Of a stretch of DNA of 64,000 nt, positions 18,007 through 26,765 are shown in pieces. Within the stretch, counting starts at the first letter, position 1, and every line of letters starts with the position of its first letter. This DNA comes from a bacterium. GTDB taxonomy: Bacteria > Hydrothermota > UBA3073 > JACQXS01 > JAQTXJ01. The position numbers were made by a program, and so were the translations under genes. A model generated the notes under the pieces. That model saw nothing but the letters and a program-made list of their open reading frames with translations. It did not search any database and was not told where the DNA came from. The stretch lies in contig JAQUPX010000001.1 in assembly GCA_028716385.1 (NCBI GenBank), positions 656,775 to 720,774 of the forward strand, written 5' to 3'.

Positions 18007-19307
18007 AGTTTTATTATAGATATTCCGTTGTATGAAGAAAGCAGATATAAATAATCTTTATTTGCAGTCATACCGTAGATAGAAAATGAAGGATGAATCC
18101 TTCCCGTAAAAGGTTTATTGACGCCATTTAGTTCAAGAATATAATACCCATAATCGGCTATAAAACAATTATTGGAGAATAAAAATTGGCCTGAAAAGCT
18201 AGAAGAAGAAATGTATATATTTTCCAGGTTATTAATTGTCGGGAGCGCTGAAATATCAAAAATACTAATTTGAGGATAACTGTAAGAATTATAATCTAGT
18301 GTAAACAATGTGTCTCCCGAGATGTAAAGTGTGTTTATGGAAGAATTGCAATTATAACTATTTGCTATTGAAGGATGAAGCGGGTCTGAAATATCATATA
18401 CATATATTTTAGACTGACCGAATAACAAGAGATAGTTTCCAACGGTTTGGATATCCCGTATAGAATAATTATCCTGGCATTCTATTGAATCCGTTACAAA
18501 AGGATGGGTTGGCTGGGAGGCATCAATTATGGATATATAATAAGAAGAATTTTTTACATATACTGCGGGATAGGATATTGCGAATATATTATAATAATAA
18601 TCATAATTTACTCTGCAGGAACCTGAGAATGTTGGAGAAGAAGGGTTAGCTATTGAGTAAGTTCTAATAACGTAATGAGAGGAATCATCTCTTGCAAGAA
18701 AGAAAAGATAATCTCCGGATTTTTTCATTCCATTAAAGCACGTTACATTGCTATCCGTGAAAGATGAAATAATCGCAGGATTTGTCGGATTGCTTAAGTT
18801 CAGGATATAAAAGGAATTTGCTTCGGAATAATCTCCCCTATAGCCTCTGATATAAGCATAATCATCGCTTATAAAAATCTGTTCGCCACCCGGGATATCT
18901 TTATACTGGGTGACAAGAGGAAAACGTTCCCTGAATGACGCAACATCAGACCATTCTCCCCATGCTTTTTCGGAAGCTTCTTCCCTTCTTGCTCGTACTT
19001 TCCAGAAACAACGTTCCCTGAACAATGTAGAAGAGCTGACATAAGAATACTCGGAGGTTATAGATATTGGCGAAGTGAAGTTACTGTCCGTCGAGTAAAG
19101 GATTTCATAAACTCCACCCGAAGGGTATAATGTGTCATCTATGGCTTCCCAGCATAAGATAGGAGGATTATTATACATAAGAGTATCTCCTATGGGAGAG
19201 ATTAGTTTAGGTGCGGGCGGGGTATTAATTAAGTCATTTGGGTTCGTAAATTGTTTTCGGTTGCAGGCGAGAAAAAGCAAACATATTATAACGAATTTGT
19301 ATTTCAT
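17997..19307 (-). CDS. Lipoprotein with fibronectin-like domain and LVIVD-type propeller
   Basis: A 436-residue protein with a lipobox FLAC (cysteine about residue 15). An N-terminal Ig/FN3-like domain (about 30-130: APKLISPIGDTLMYNNPPIL, then WKVRARREEASEKAWGEWS) is followed by a propeller of LVIVD-like blades, for example ILNLSNPTNPAIISSF, TYSIANPSSPTFSG and VYDISDPLHPSIANSY. It is paralogous in its repeats to the next gene, with which it overlaps by 10 nt. It probably sits on the outer membrane next to the TonB receptor. Confidence 0.83.
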   Translation of the reverse strand: MKYKFVIICLLFLACNRKQFTNPNDLINTPPAPKLISPIGDTLMYNNPPILCWEAIDDTLYPSGGVYEILYSTDSNFTSPISITSEYSYVSSSTLFRERCFWKVRARREEASEKAWGEWSDVASFRERFPLVTQYKDIPGGEQIFISDDYAYIRGYRGDYSEANSFYILNLSNPTNPAIISSFTDSNVTCFNGMKKSGDYLFFLARDDSSHYVIRTYSIANPSSPTFSGSCRVNYDYYYNIFAISYPAVYVKNSSYYISIIDASQPTHPFVTDSIECQDNYSIRDIQTVGNYLLLFGQSKIYVYDISDPLHPSIANSYNCNSSINTLYISGDTLFTLDYNSYSYPQISIFDISALPTINNLENIYISSSSFSGQFLFSNNCFIADYGYYILELNGVNKPFTGRIHPSFSIYGMTANKDYLYLLSSYNGISIIKLCN

Positions 19308-19340
19308 AATAATTTTGAGTCGTGGTTAATATTTGACATT

Positions 19341-19775
19341 TTAGCTGCGTTTACAAAATATAGACAAACCGATTCCTTTTTTAGCCGGGCTTAGAGTCAG
19401 TCCCGGGGTTACTTCCAGTTCTTTATCGCCTAAATTAATATGGAGTTTTTGTATAGCCCCCTGTGATTTTGGCTGTTTTGCAAACTTTTCCGAAATGATT
19501 GACGCTGCGAGACTTATGCCTGCAGTCCACATAGATATATCCCTGATGTTTTCGTACAATTTGGTGCTTTCGCGGTATTTTTCGCAATCACTTGGTTCCT
19601 CTGCTTCTTTATATTTAGTGTAATAAAATTCAACGAACCAATCGGATGCGATAGCGGTAAGAGACGAGCAGAGCGATATATATCTGAGCTTTTTGGTGGC
19701 AGGCGGGATCGTTTGTTGTGCCCCTGAAATTTCGGCTATAAAAAGAAATGCCAGGCAAAATAAAATTTTTCCCAT
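19341..19775 (-). CDS. Secreted/periplasmic protein of unknown function
   Basis: A 144-residue protein with an N-terminal signal peptide (MGKILFCLAFLFIAEISGA). A hydrophobic segment near residues 88-105 (ISMWTAGISLAASIIS) follows an E/K-rich, cysteine-containing stretch, and there is a beta-rich C-terminus. The frame is open three to five codons further upstream through TTG and ATG codons. The ATG at 19775 was preferred because the TATTGT -10 box ends only 11 nt before it, whereas the ATG at 19784 would be 2 nt from the box. I do not recognise the family. It is the first gene of the operon that continues with the two propeller lipoproteins, TonB receptor, beta-helix protein and small lipoprotein. 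Confidence 0.68.
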   Translation of the reverse strand: MGKILFCLAFLFIAEISGAQQTIPPATKKLRYISLCSSLTAIASDWFVEFYYTKYKEAEEPSDCEKYRESTKLYENIRDISMWTAGISLAASIISEKFAKQPKSQGAIQKLHINLGDKELEVTPGLTLSPAKKGIGLSIFCKRS

Positions 19776-19786
19776 CGTTTTCATAC

Positions 19787-19815
19787 ACAATAAGAAAGTT
19801 TTTTATTTTTGTCAA
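19787..19815 (-). promoter_or_regulatory. Promoter of the six-gene envelope operon
   Basis: On the minus strand TTGACA (19810-19815), 17-nt spacer, TATTGT (19787-19792). The preferred ATG follows 11 nt later without a Shine-Dalgarno. Confidence 0.6.
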
Positions 19816-20212
19816 GAGAGAATAACATAGGAACAATATTAAATATCAAAAATTAAATATTAAAAAGAAGACCCACAAAATAATGCCTGCCACAAGAGCC
19901 ATGCCTTCGTCAGACCGTGTCTATCGGCAGGTAAACAGGCACGAAAACAAAAAATTATACTAATTAGAAAGATTAACCACCGGGGGCACAGAGAAAAAAC
20001 GGGGAGCACTTACCAAAGAGAATTGTAAACAGACAGTTTTGGGCTAAAGCCCGAAAGAATATTTGGGTTTGCTTACATGCCCCCGCCCTAAAGGACGGGG
20101 TAATTTAAAAAATTTCAAGTAAAGAATGCAAAAATGGAGCATTAGTGTTATAAGTTAAAAAAGGCGGATAGTAAGTATAATTTGAGTAGATTGTATTTTT
20201 ATAAAATTATTG
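19816..20212. repeat. Intergenic repeat mosaic with two hairpins
   Basis: A divergent gap of about 400 bp. In order it holds an ATATTAAATATCAAAAATTAAATATT repeat (about 19830-19860, described by its core only), a GCAGGTAAACAGGCA element near 19930, CACCGGGGGCACAGAGAAA, then GGGCTAAAGCCC (20041-20052) and CCCCGCCCTAAAGGACGGGG (20082-20101). The last two resemble REP-type hairpins. No gene is supported. Confidence 0.65.
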
Positions 20213-20239
20213 TTGCAAATATTGGGAATCAGATATAAT
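20213..20239 (+). promoter_or_regulatory. Candidate promoter of the solute-binding protein / lpt operon
   Basis: TTGCAA (20213-20218), 15-nt spacer, TATAAT (20234-20239), then a leader with AGAGGAAC as Shine-Dalgarno before the ATG at 20264. The spacer is short, but the -10 box is perfect. Confidence 0.5.
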
Positions 20240-20263
20240 AATAAAATAAAGAGGAACGTGTTT

Positions 20264-21355
20264 ATGAAAAATATAAAATTGGTGTTCGTAATCTTGCTGT
20301 CGGTGACAGGAATAACTTACGGACAGAGCATAAAAGTTGGCGTAGTGCTTCCTTTGACGGGAGCTTTATCGGAATACGGGAACGGCTGTTTAAACGGGAT
20401 GAAACTTGCGGCAGATGAGTTGGTAATGGAAGATAAACATATTATATTGAGCGTGGAAGATGATTCCGGGAATCCGAGTGTTTCGGCATCTGCAGTAAGA
20501 AAACTTTTTTACGGGGGATGTAAAATCATAGTAGGCCCTCTTACGAGTTCCTCGGTAATAGCGGTTGCCCGTTTGATAGACAGTTTGAACGTCCCGTTAA
20601 TTGCGCCTGCGGCTACTGCGCCGAGCGTTACGATAATGTCTTCGCGTATATATCGTTTGTGTTATAGCGACACAATGCAGGGGAAGGGAATGGCTGAGTT
20701 TATTCGTTATGCAATGGGGAAAACAAAAGCAGGAGTGTTGCTTGACTATGATAATGTTTATTCAAAAGAACTTGCATCGGCTTTTGAGAAGAGGTTCCAG
20801 GAAATAAACGGAGAGGTAGCAAAAGAAGTGGTCTATACTTCGGGAGATACGGATTTCAGGACTCAGTTACAGGCATTAATCGTAAAAAACGTTGATTGTA
20901 TCTTTGTTGCGAGTTATTATAAAGAGGCGGAAAATATAATCAAACAGGCGTCACAACTTGGAATAACCTGCCCTCTTATGGGGGGCGACGGTTGGGATTC
21001 ACAGGAATTAATAGATATGACAAAAGAGTATAACGGGTTTTATTTTTATTCTTCTCATTTTTTTAAGAACGACGTTAAGGCGAAAAAATTCAGAAATTCT
21101 TATATGAATGCAACTTCGCTGGAACCGACGAGTTTCGGCGCATTGGGATATGATGCGATTCGTTTGATAGGAACGCTGAAATTGAGCGATACTACAAGCG
21201 CAGGGATAAGAGACGAGTTGAGAAAAGTAGATAACTTTAACGGAGTTACGGGAAAAATGAGTTTTAAAAACGGGCGCGACCCGGTAAAAGAAGTTACGAT
21301 TCTCAGGTTTTTTAAAGGGAATTCATCTTTACAGCAAAAGTTTATACCGAAATAA
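20264..21355 (+). CDS. Branched-chain amino-acid type ABC substrate-binding protein
   Basis: A 363-residue periplasmic-binding protein of the Leu/Ile/Val (type I, Peripla_BP_6) class. It has a signal peptide MKNIKLVFVILLSVTGITYG, then IKVGVVLPLTGALSEYG, IVGPLTSSSVIAVA and IAPAATAPSV, the standard opening of LivJ-like domains. The C-terminal lobe has SLEPTSFGALGYDAIRLIG. The frame begins 18 codons earlier, but the ATG at 20264 has the signal peptide and an AGAGGA Shine-Dalgarno. No permease or ATPase genes (LivHMGF) are adjacent. Instead the stop is 2 nt from lptC, so it heads the lpt-rpoN operon. The ligand is unknown; a role outside ABC import is possible. Confidence 0.88.
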   Translation: MKNIKLVFVILLSVTGITYGQSIKVGVVLPLTGALSEYGNGCLNGMKLAADELVMEDKHIILSVEDDSGNPSVSASAVRKLFYGGCKIIVGPLTSSSVIAVARLIDSLNVPLIAPAATAPSVTIMSSRIYRLCYSDTMQGKGMAEFIRYAMGKTKAGVLLDYDNVYSKELASAFEKRFQEINGEVAKEVVYTSGDTDFRTQLQALIVKNVDCIFVASYYKEAENIIKQASQLGITCPLMGGDGWDSQELIDMTKEYNGFYFYSSHFFKNDVKAKKFRNSYMNATSLEPTSFGALGYDAIRLIGTLKLSDTTSAGIRDELRKVDNFNGVTGKMSFKNGRDPVKEVTILRFFKGNSSLQQKFIPK

Positions 21356-21357
21356 AT

Positions 21358-22080
21358 ATGATTAGATATTTTAATATCCTTATTTTGTTGCTTTTAACGG
21401 CAGGATGCAAGGGGCAGAAAAAACACGATTCGTCTTCCAACTTTGAAAAAAACTTGCCTGACGGCAGCCAGGTAATAATGAATTTCAAGTTGACTGAATC
21501 TGCTAACGGGGAGACGAGTTTCAAACTGGCAGCATCAAAAGCAATCGTATATTCCGAGACGACGTTGGTGTACAGGATAAAACTTAATTTTTTTAAAAAC
21601 GGTGCTTTTTATGGGGAGTTATTGGCGGACAGCGGAACGCTTTTTACGCAGAGTAATGATATGGAAGCGTTTGGAAACGTGAAGGTTACCGGGATAGAAG
21701 GAGCGGTGCTCGAGTCAAATGAACTGAAATGGTCAAATGCTCGCCAGAAAATATATACGGAAGAACAAGTTTTGATTACGACAAAAGACAAAAAGATTTC
21801 GGGGAAGAACTTTGAGAGCAACCCGGATTTAACTAATATAAAGTTGAAAGAGACTTCCGGCAGTGGAGTGGGAACGTTGGGAAAAATTGACAGTATAGGA
21901 GTGAGTAAAAGTCCGTCTCAGCCAGAACAAAAGGATACTACGAAAAAGGAACAGGAGATGGGGGGAATGAAAATAAGGGAATACGCGGTAAGACCTGTGG
22001 CTAAAAAAGATACAATAATAAGAAAAGATACACCGAATACAAAAATAAACACGGAGACCGAGAAGGATACGGTAAAGTAA
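21358..22080 (+). CDS. lptC: LPS export protein LptC (lipoprotein form)
   Basis: A 240-residue protein with a lipoprotein-like signal (LLLLLTAGC, cysteine about residue 17) in place of the usual transmembrane anchor. A LptC beta-jellyroll follows (about 40-165: FKLAASKAIVYSETTLVYRI, GELLADSGTLFTQSNDMEAF, ESNELKWSNARQKIYTEEQV). It receives LPS from LptBFG and passes it to LptA. The C-terminal about 70 residues are low-complexity and K/D/T-rich, ending in EKDTVK. Beyond the TAA the same frame continues for 41 more codons containing a 30-bp tandem repeat and ending again in EKDTVK and TGA, as if the tail had once been longer. It lies upstream of fic, lptA and lptB. Confidence 0.87.
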   Translation: MIRYFNILILLLLTAGCKGQKKHDSSSNFEKNLPDGSQVIMNFKLTESANGETSFKLAASKAIVYSETTLVYRIKLNFFKNGAFYGELLADSGTLFTQSNDMEAFGNVKVTGIEGAVLESNELKWSNARQKIYTEEQVLITTKDKKISGKNFESNPDLTNIKLKETSGSGVGTLGKIDSIGVSKSPSQPEQKDTTKKEQEMGGMKIREYAVRPVAKKDTIIRKDTPNTKINTETEKDTVK

Positions 22081-22095
22081 GGGACACGAATGGGG

Positions 22096-22200
22096 GACAC
22101 GGTGACACCGAAAAACATGGATAGAGACACGGTGACACCGAAAAACATGGATAGAGACACGGTGACACGGAAAAATACAGAAGGTGAGAAGGATACGGTG
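22096..22200 (+). repeat. 30-bp minisatellite in frame behind the lptC stop
   Basis: Two perfect copies of a 30-bp unit beginning GACACGGTGACACCG (22096 and 22126), plus a diverged third copy at 22156. In the lptC frame each full unit reads DTVTPKNMDR. The frame remains open from the lptC TAA (22078-22080) to a TGA at 22204-22206. Confidence 0.85.
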
Positions 22201-22207
22201 AAGTGAG

Positions 22208-22253
22208 AACAGGTGACCACAAAAAAGAGAAAATTATAAAATGTGGGCACCTA
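22208..22253. repeat. 46-bp direct repeat, upstream copy flanking fic
   Basis: Identical over 46 bp to 23159-23204. It contains an imperfect hairpin: AGGTGACCAC (22211-22220) pairs with GTGGGCACCT (22243-22252), 9 of 10 bases, around a 22-nt A-rich loop. It lies 10 bp before the fic ATG. Confidence 0.9.
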
Positions 22254-22263
22254 CTAAAATAAA

Positions 22264-23190
22264 ATGTATATAGAAAAAAGAAAATTTGGGAAAGATGCTA
22301 AATATTACCTCGTTCATTCTTACAGGGGAAAAAACGAAGTTAAAAAAATTAGAAAATATCTTGGTATAAATCTTTCAACGGGAAAGCTTAAACAGGAAAA
22401 AAAGAAAGCAGAACGAGAAATTAAAACAAAATTAAAAGAGCTAAGCACACAAATATTCAACTTTTCGCTTTCAAAAAAACAAATAGAGAAATTAAACAAC
22501 TATGATAAAAAGATAAAAATTCATCATCTGGAAGGTTGGGACTGGAAAAAATTTACAGAGCAATTTACTTATAATACGAATGCAATAGAAGGTTCGACTG
22601 TTCAGTTGAAAGAAATCCCGGGAATATTACGTAAAAATAAAACACAGGATTTCGAAGAAATAGAAACAAAAGGAGTTGCAAAAGCATTTGAATTTATCCG
22701 AAAAACAAAAGAAGAAGTATCTTTGGAATTAGTAAAAAAACTGCATAAATTCTGTTTTTACGGGTCGAAACATTTTGCGGGAGAATTCAGAAAAGTTGAA
22801 GTAGTTATAAAGAATGGTGCGGGCGAGATAGTTCATACAGGCGTTCCTGTTGCGCAATTAAATTATACTCTAAAAGATATGGTAGGTTGGTATGAAAAAA
22901 ACAGGAAAAAATTCAAGCCTCTTGTTATGGCAGCAATTATCCATAACCAGTTTGAACATATACATCCTTTTCAGGATGGTAATGGGAGAGTAGGCAGATT
23001 ATTGCTGAATTTTATACTTATAAAAAATAATTATCCGCCAATAAACATCTCTTTAAAAGACAGGGGAGAATACTATTATTCATTGCAGGAATATTCTGAA
23101 AACCAAAACTTAAAACCTACAATAGAGTTTTTAGTAAAACAGTATAAGAAAACTCTGAAACAGGTGACCACAAAAAAGAGAAAATTATAA
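22264..23190 (+). CDS. Class II Fic domain protein (putative AMP transferase)
   Basis: A 308-residue protein with the full Fic catalytic loop HPFQDGNGRVGR at residues 234-245 (catalytic His234) and an N-terminal inhibitory motif T105-xxx-E109-G110 (TNAIEG) typical of class II Fic enzymes, in which the inhibitory helix is in the same polypeptide. Fic proteins usually transfer AMP from ATP to a hydroxyl of a target protein; the target is unknown. The gene sits between lptC and lptA, interrupting an otherwise normal lpt operon, and is bracketed by 46-bp perfect direct repeats. The second repeat supplies its last nine codons (QVTTKKRKL). No antitoxin gene accompanies it. No Shine-Dalgarno is visible, and the start ATG is the first available. 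Acquisition by transfer is likely. Confidence 0.93.
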   Translation: MYIEKRKFGKDAKYYLVHSYRGKNEVKKIRKYLGINLSTGKLKQEKKKAEREIKTKLKELSTQIFNFSLSKKQIEKLNNYDKKIKIHHLEGWDWKKFTEQFTYNTNAIEGSTVQLKEIPGILRKNKTQDFEEIETKGVAKAFEFIRKTKEEVSLELVKKLHKFCFYGSKHFAGEFRKVEVVIKNGAGEIVHTGVPVAQLNYTLKDMVGWYEKNRKKFKPLVMAAIIHNQFEHIHPFQDGNGRVGRLLLNFILIKNNYPPINISLKDRGEYYYSLQEYSENQNLKPTIEFLVKQYKKTLKQVTTKKRKL

Positions 23191-23204
23191 AATGTGGGCA
23201 CCTA
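23159..23204. repeat. 46-bp direct repeat, downstream copy overlapping the fic 3' end
   Basis: Second copy of the repeat at 22208-22253. It encodes the last fic codons and stop and continues 14 bp beyond. The same hairpin arms are present (23162-23171 and 23194-23203). Confidence 0.9.
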
Positions 23205-23282
23205 ATCAAGGAATAATAAGAAGAGACGCGGGGATTGGGAGAAAAGAAACGATAAAAAACAGAAGATAAATATGAAAAAAAT

Positions 23283-24221
23283 ATGATAATATTTAAGATA
23301 ATATTTTTGGTGCTTGTTGGAGATTCGTTGCGTTATACAGGAACTGCAACAAGAAAAATGACAGACAGGAATGTCCGTCCCACCCCTACAAAAGAACTAA
23401 CAGACACGAATATTGCAAAAGAACTGATAAACAAAAGCGCCGTAAAAGATACGACAAACAAAGCTACAACAGACACAACAAATGCGCCTCGTTCATATAC
23501 GGTTAAATCGGACAGTTCCAATCTTATAGACTCTACCGTTTACCTCTACGGGAACGTTCAGTTCAAATACAAAGATTTGATAATCAACTCCAACACCGGA
23601 ATCATTACTACGGAAAAAGTTATTGCAAGAGACTCCGTTCGTATAACAAAAGGAGATTCTCTTAAACCGGTAAAAATAAACTGCAACCTGAGTGAATATT
23701 TTTGGGATAGGGACATTAAAATTTATAACGGGTTTACGGCATACAGAGGAAACGAAACTCTGACGGGAGATATGTGCAGATACCTTGAGGACAGTATGTG
23801 GATAAATAAAAATATGTCTTACATAAACAATAAAGAAAACATAAAAATTACCGGAAATAAAGGATTTTACCGTGCCGATGTCAGCAAAGGGAACGTAACG
23901 GACAGTGCCGTATTCTATTCTTCTTCAGATTCTATGGAGATTACGGGAGATACGATTAATTTTGAAAGCGACAGTTCAAAAGAAGTTAACAAGAGTGAAG
24001 TAATCGGTAACGTAGTGATCAAATTGGATAGCACCAACTGTTACAGCGGATATGCCATATACTTTCCTAAAAAAGACATTGCGGAACTTTATAATAATCC
24101 TTATATTGTTTCTAAAGAAGACAGTATTATGGGGGAAAAGATAAAAATTTTATTGACTAATAGAAAAATTAAGCAACTAATAATAAGTGGAAATGTCAGA
24201 GGTAAAAGATGGCAACTTTAA
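23283..24221 (+). CDS. lptA: LptA/OstA-domain LPS transport protein
   Basis: A 312-residue protein with a short N-terminal hydrophobic signal ([13 protein letters not shown]), a T/D/K-rich linker (about 20-75) and an OstA-type beta-jellyroll region: [20 protein letters not shown], then [18 protein letters not shown] and [20 protein letters not shown]. This is the repeated short-strand pattern of LptA/LptD N-terminal domains, which form the periplasmic bridge for LPS. It is longer than the usual LptA of about 180 residues because it carries two OstA-like stretches. It overlaps lptB by 13 nt. The linker DNA contains GACAGGAATGTCCGTCCCAC, which looks like an interspersed repeat. Confidence 0.8.
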   Translation: MIIFKIIFLVLVGDSLRYTGTATRKMTDRNVRPTPTKELTDTNIAKELINKSAVKDTTNKATTDTTNAPRSYTVKSDSSNLIDSTVYLYGNVQFKYKDLIINSNTGIITTEKVIARDSVRITKGDSLKPVKINCNLSEYFWDRDIKIYNGFTAYRGNETLTGDMCRYLEDSMWINKNMSYINNKENIKITGNKGFYRADVSKGNVTDSAVFYSSSDSMEITGDTINFESDSSKEVNKSEVIGNVVIKLDSTNCYSGYAIYFPKKDIAELYNNPYIVSKEDSIMGEKIKILLTNRKIKQLIISGNVRGKRWQL

Positions 24222-24931
24222 GAGCAGAAGCATTGGTTAAGGCTTATAAAAAGAGACGCGTAGTAAACGAAGTCAACATTGAAGTAAACAACGGGGAAGT
24301 GGTCGGATTGCTGGGACCGAACGGAGCAGGAAAGACTACGACGTTCTATATGGTAATAGGTTTTATCCCGCCCGACTCCGGCAAAGTTTATCTTGATAAT
24401 GACGCCATAACTTACGAGCCGATGCATTTGCGAGCAAGACGGGGAATCGGTTATCTCCCGCAGGAAGCTTCCATTTTCAGACAATTAACTGTCGAACAAA
24501 ATATACTTGCGGTGCTGGAGTTCGTTGAGAAAAACCGCACAGTAAGAAAAGAAAGGCTCAAAGAAATAATGTCGATGCTTGGCATAGAGCGGGTAAAAGA
24601 CCATTTAGGGTATAGACTTTCCGGTGGCGAACGGCGAAGAGTTGAAATTGGCAGGGCATTAGCGATAAAGCCAAGATTTTTATTATTGGATGAACCTTTT
24701 ACCGGGATTGACCCGATTGCAAGAGCGGACATTCAAAACATAATAAGAGACCTTAAAACTCATAACATTGGCGTTCTTATAACCGACCATAACGTAAGAG
24801 AAACGCTTGAAATAACAGACCGCGCTTACATAATATATGAAGGAAAGATATTAATATCAGGAAGCGCGACCGAACTGGTAAACGACCCACAAGCCCGTGA
24901 GCTTTATTTAGGCGAAAAATTTAAGCTATGA
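24209..24931 (+). CDS. lptB: LPS export ABC transporter ATPase LptB
   Basis: A 240-residue ABC ATPase that drives LPS extraction with LptFG. Walker [10 protein letters not shown] (about 36-44), Q-loop [18 protein letters not shown], signature [16 protein letters not shown], Walker [14 protein letters not shown] and H-loop [10 protein letters not shown] are all intact. The [12 protein letters not shown] signature and the [10 protein letters not shown]-loop are typical of LptB rather than LivF/LivG. It overlaps lptA upstream and, by 4 nt (ATGA), rpoN downstream. The lptB-rpoN neighbourhood is widely conserved. Confidence 0.95.
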   Translation: MATLRAEALVKAYKKRRVVNEVNIEVNNGEVVGLLGPNGAGKTTTFYMVIGFIPPDSGKVYLDNDAITYEPMHLRARRGIGYLPQEASIFRQLTVEQNILAVLEFVEKNRTVRKERLKEIMSMLGIERVKDHLGYRLSGGERRRVEIGRALAIKPRFLLLDEPFTGIDPIARADIQNIIRDLKTHNIGVLITDHNVRETLEITDRAYIIYEGKILISGSATELVNDPQARELYLGEKFKL

Positions 24932-26286
24932 GACTTGAACAGAATTTACAGACCAGATTAGAATTATCGCACGTTTTATTACAAAGGTTAGACTTATTAC
25001 TTCTCCCGTTACTTGATTTGAGACAGCTTGTGGAACAAGCCATAGAACAAAACCCGGTGCTTGAGAACGATACGGAAAAAGAAAACGAGGAAAGCGAAGT
25101 AAAAGAAGAACCGAAAGAAAAGGAAGAACCGACTGAAGACGTTGAGGACTGGGATACTTATCCTAAATTATCGGAAACAGCCGAAAAGAAAGAAGAAATG
25201 CCCATTCCCGCGCCGCCGCCCACACTAAAAGAAGCATTGATTTTACAATCGAGACTTGCATTCACGGAAGAACGACTTTTAAAAATAAGCGAATGTATAA
25301 TTTATGAACTAAATGAAGACGGGTTTCTTACTTCTTCTACTAAAGGGATTGCCGAAATATTGAATGAAGACGAAGAAACGGTGTTGTCGGTTTTGCGAAA
25401 GATACAGACTTTTGACCCTGTTGGTGTGGGGTCAAGGGATGTAAAAGAGTATTTACTTATACAACTGCACTTAAAACAAGATACTCCCGAAATAATTTTT
25501 GAAATAATAGAAAAACATTTTGAGGATTTAGTACATAGCAATTACGAAAAAATATTAGAGAGTCTGAATATAACACAGGTTGAGCTGGATGAAGTGATCG
25601 CCCATATAAAGTTGTGTAATCTTAAGCCCGGCGCCGGTATGGGTGGGGAAATAAGGTATGTGCTGCCGGATTTAACGCTTAAGAGGGTAGAGGATAACGG
25701 GCAGGCGGTATGGATTGTTTATCCTAACAACGAGTGGATACCGAAACTCAGGTTATCAAAGTTGTATATGAATATGCTTCACGATAAGGACAATTCAATA
25801 GATAAGGATGCGGGAAAATATCTTCGCCAGAACGTAGCTACTGCCAAGTTGTTAATTGAGGGCATTGAAAAACGGAGAGAAACAATAAATAAAATAGCCG
25901 GGTTTATTAAAGATTCAATACTGGATTTTCTGGATAACAAGGCAAGAAATTTTAATTTTGTTACGCTGGAAGAAGTAGGAGCAGCTATAGGCAGGAACCC
26001 ATCTACGGTTTCAAGGGCAATACAGGACAAGTGGATACAAACGCCTTACGGGCTTCTGACGTTGAAAAGCTTCTTCTCTATGCACAAGCCTAAAGCGTAT
26101 ACGGAAGTAACCAAACGGTTGCAGGAAGTAGTAGGCGGAGAGGATAAGAAGCATCCCTTGCGAGACGACCAGATTTTAAGCATATTACAGAATGAGGGGT
26201 TCAAGCTTGCGCGGACAACGGTCGTAAAATACAGGACTTTGCTGGGCATCCCGCCCGGGCATAAGAGAAAAATAGCCGATAGTTAA
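24928..26286 (+). CDS. rpoN: RNA polymerase sigma-54 factor
   Basis: A 452-residue sigma-54. The N-terminal activator-interacting region ([20 protein letters not shown], region I Leu/Gln-rich) precedes a very acidic region II (about 48-85). The core-binding domain follows, with the helix-turn-helix ([19 protein letters not shown]) and the RpoN box ARTTVVKYR near residue 431, followed by [10 protein letters not shown]. It recognises -24/-12 promoters with enhancer-binding AAA+ activators, none of which is in this window. ATGA overlap with lptB indicates coupling. Confidence 0.95.
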   Translation: MRLEQNLQTRLELSHVLLQRLDLLLLPLLDLRQLVEQAIEQNPVLENDTEKENEESEVKEEPKEKEEPTEDVEDWDTYPKLSETAEKKEEMPIPAPPPTLKEALILQSRLAFTEERLLKISECIIYELNEDGFLTSSTKGIAEILNEDEETVLSVLRKIQTFDPVGVGSRDVKEYLLIQLHLKQDTPEIIFEIIEKHFEDLVHSNYEKILESLNITQVELDEVIAHIKLCNLKPGAGMGGEIRYVLPDLTLKRVEDNGQAVWIVYPNNEWIPKLRLSKLYMNMLHDKDNSIDKDAGKYLRQNVATAKLLIEGIEKRRETINKIAGFIKDSILDFLDNKARNFNFVTLEEVGAAIGRNPSTVSRAIQDKWIQTPYGLLTLKSFFSMHKPKAYTEVTKRLQEVVGGEDKKHPLRDDQILSILQNEGFKLARTTVVKYRTLLGIPPGHKRKIADS

Positions 26287-26589
26287 GAAATAACGGAAAA
26301 TTTCACAGAACGAAAAGTCGCAGAGAACGCAGAGGGAAAACAAACGACAAGGGGAAACGGAGACGGGACGAAGTGGGGAGAGAAAAGAACTGAGTTCACA
26401 GATAATAAACAGAAAGATTAATCACAAAAGCACGAAAACAGACCACAAAGAGAATTCTTGCCACGGATGCACACGGATAAAGAATAATAACATATAACTA
26501 AGGAAGCATACGCTTCGCTCAAGATAGTAATCCCTAATCGCTTCACTCAAGGGCTTGTTACCTATTGTAACAAAAAAAATAGAGTCTCA

Positions 26590-26646
26590 CCATGGAGAGC
26601 GCAGAGAGAATTATTAGCACGTGTAAAAAAGTTTTAGGGTTGAAAA
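26590..26646 (+). repeat. 57-bp dispersed repeat, copy 1
   Basis: Differs by about two bases from 28354-28410. It begins CCATGGAG, has GCGCAGAGAGAATTATTAGC and CACGTGTAAAAAAG in the middle, and ends TTTTAGGGTT plus an A-run. Copy 2 lies directly before the rhomboid promoter. Confidence 0.85.
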
Positions 26647-26664
26647 ACAACAAAAACAGAGAAC

Positions 26665-26691
26665 AAAAAGGGGCGAACAGCCGTTCGCCCC
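26665..26691 (-). terminator. Rho-independent terminator for the lolA operon
   Basis: Read on the minus strand, a perfect 9-bp stem GGGGCGAAC/GTTCGCCCC with a 4-nt loop is followed by TTTTTG. It lies about 75 nt after the end of the minus-strand gene at 26766. The same hairpin type is a common dispersed repeat, so it may serve as a terminator by chance of insertion. Confidence 0.7.
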
Positions 26692-26765
26692 TACGAATTT
26701 CTTATAGTAATTCTATCCTACCGCTATGCGTTTCTACATTTGCACAATTATCAAATAATCGGACT

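Larger units (their letters stand above)
26287..26765. repeat. Convergent intergenic repeat region
   Basis: 479 bp between rpoN and a minus-strand gene. Contents in order: TCGCAGAGAACGCAGAGG (near 26310), CACGGATGCA/CACGGATAAA (26462-26481), AAGGAAGCATACGCTTCGC and AATCGCTTCACTCAAGGG (26500-26555), a 57-bp module repeated at 28354, and the hairpin GGGGCGAACAGCCGTTCGCC (26670-26691). No coding capacity is supported. Confidence 0.65.

Noticed and set aside
22096..22200. CRISPR-like tandem repeat
   Set aside because: Units are directly adjacent without spacers, 30 bp and in frame with lptC; this is a minisatellite. No cas genes are near.
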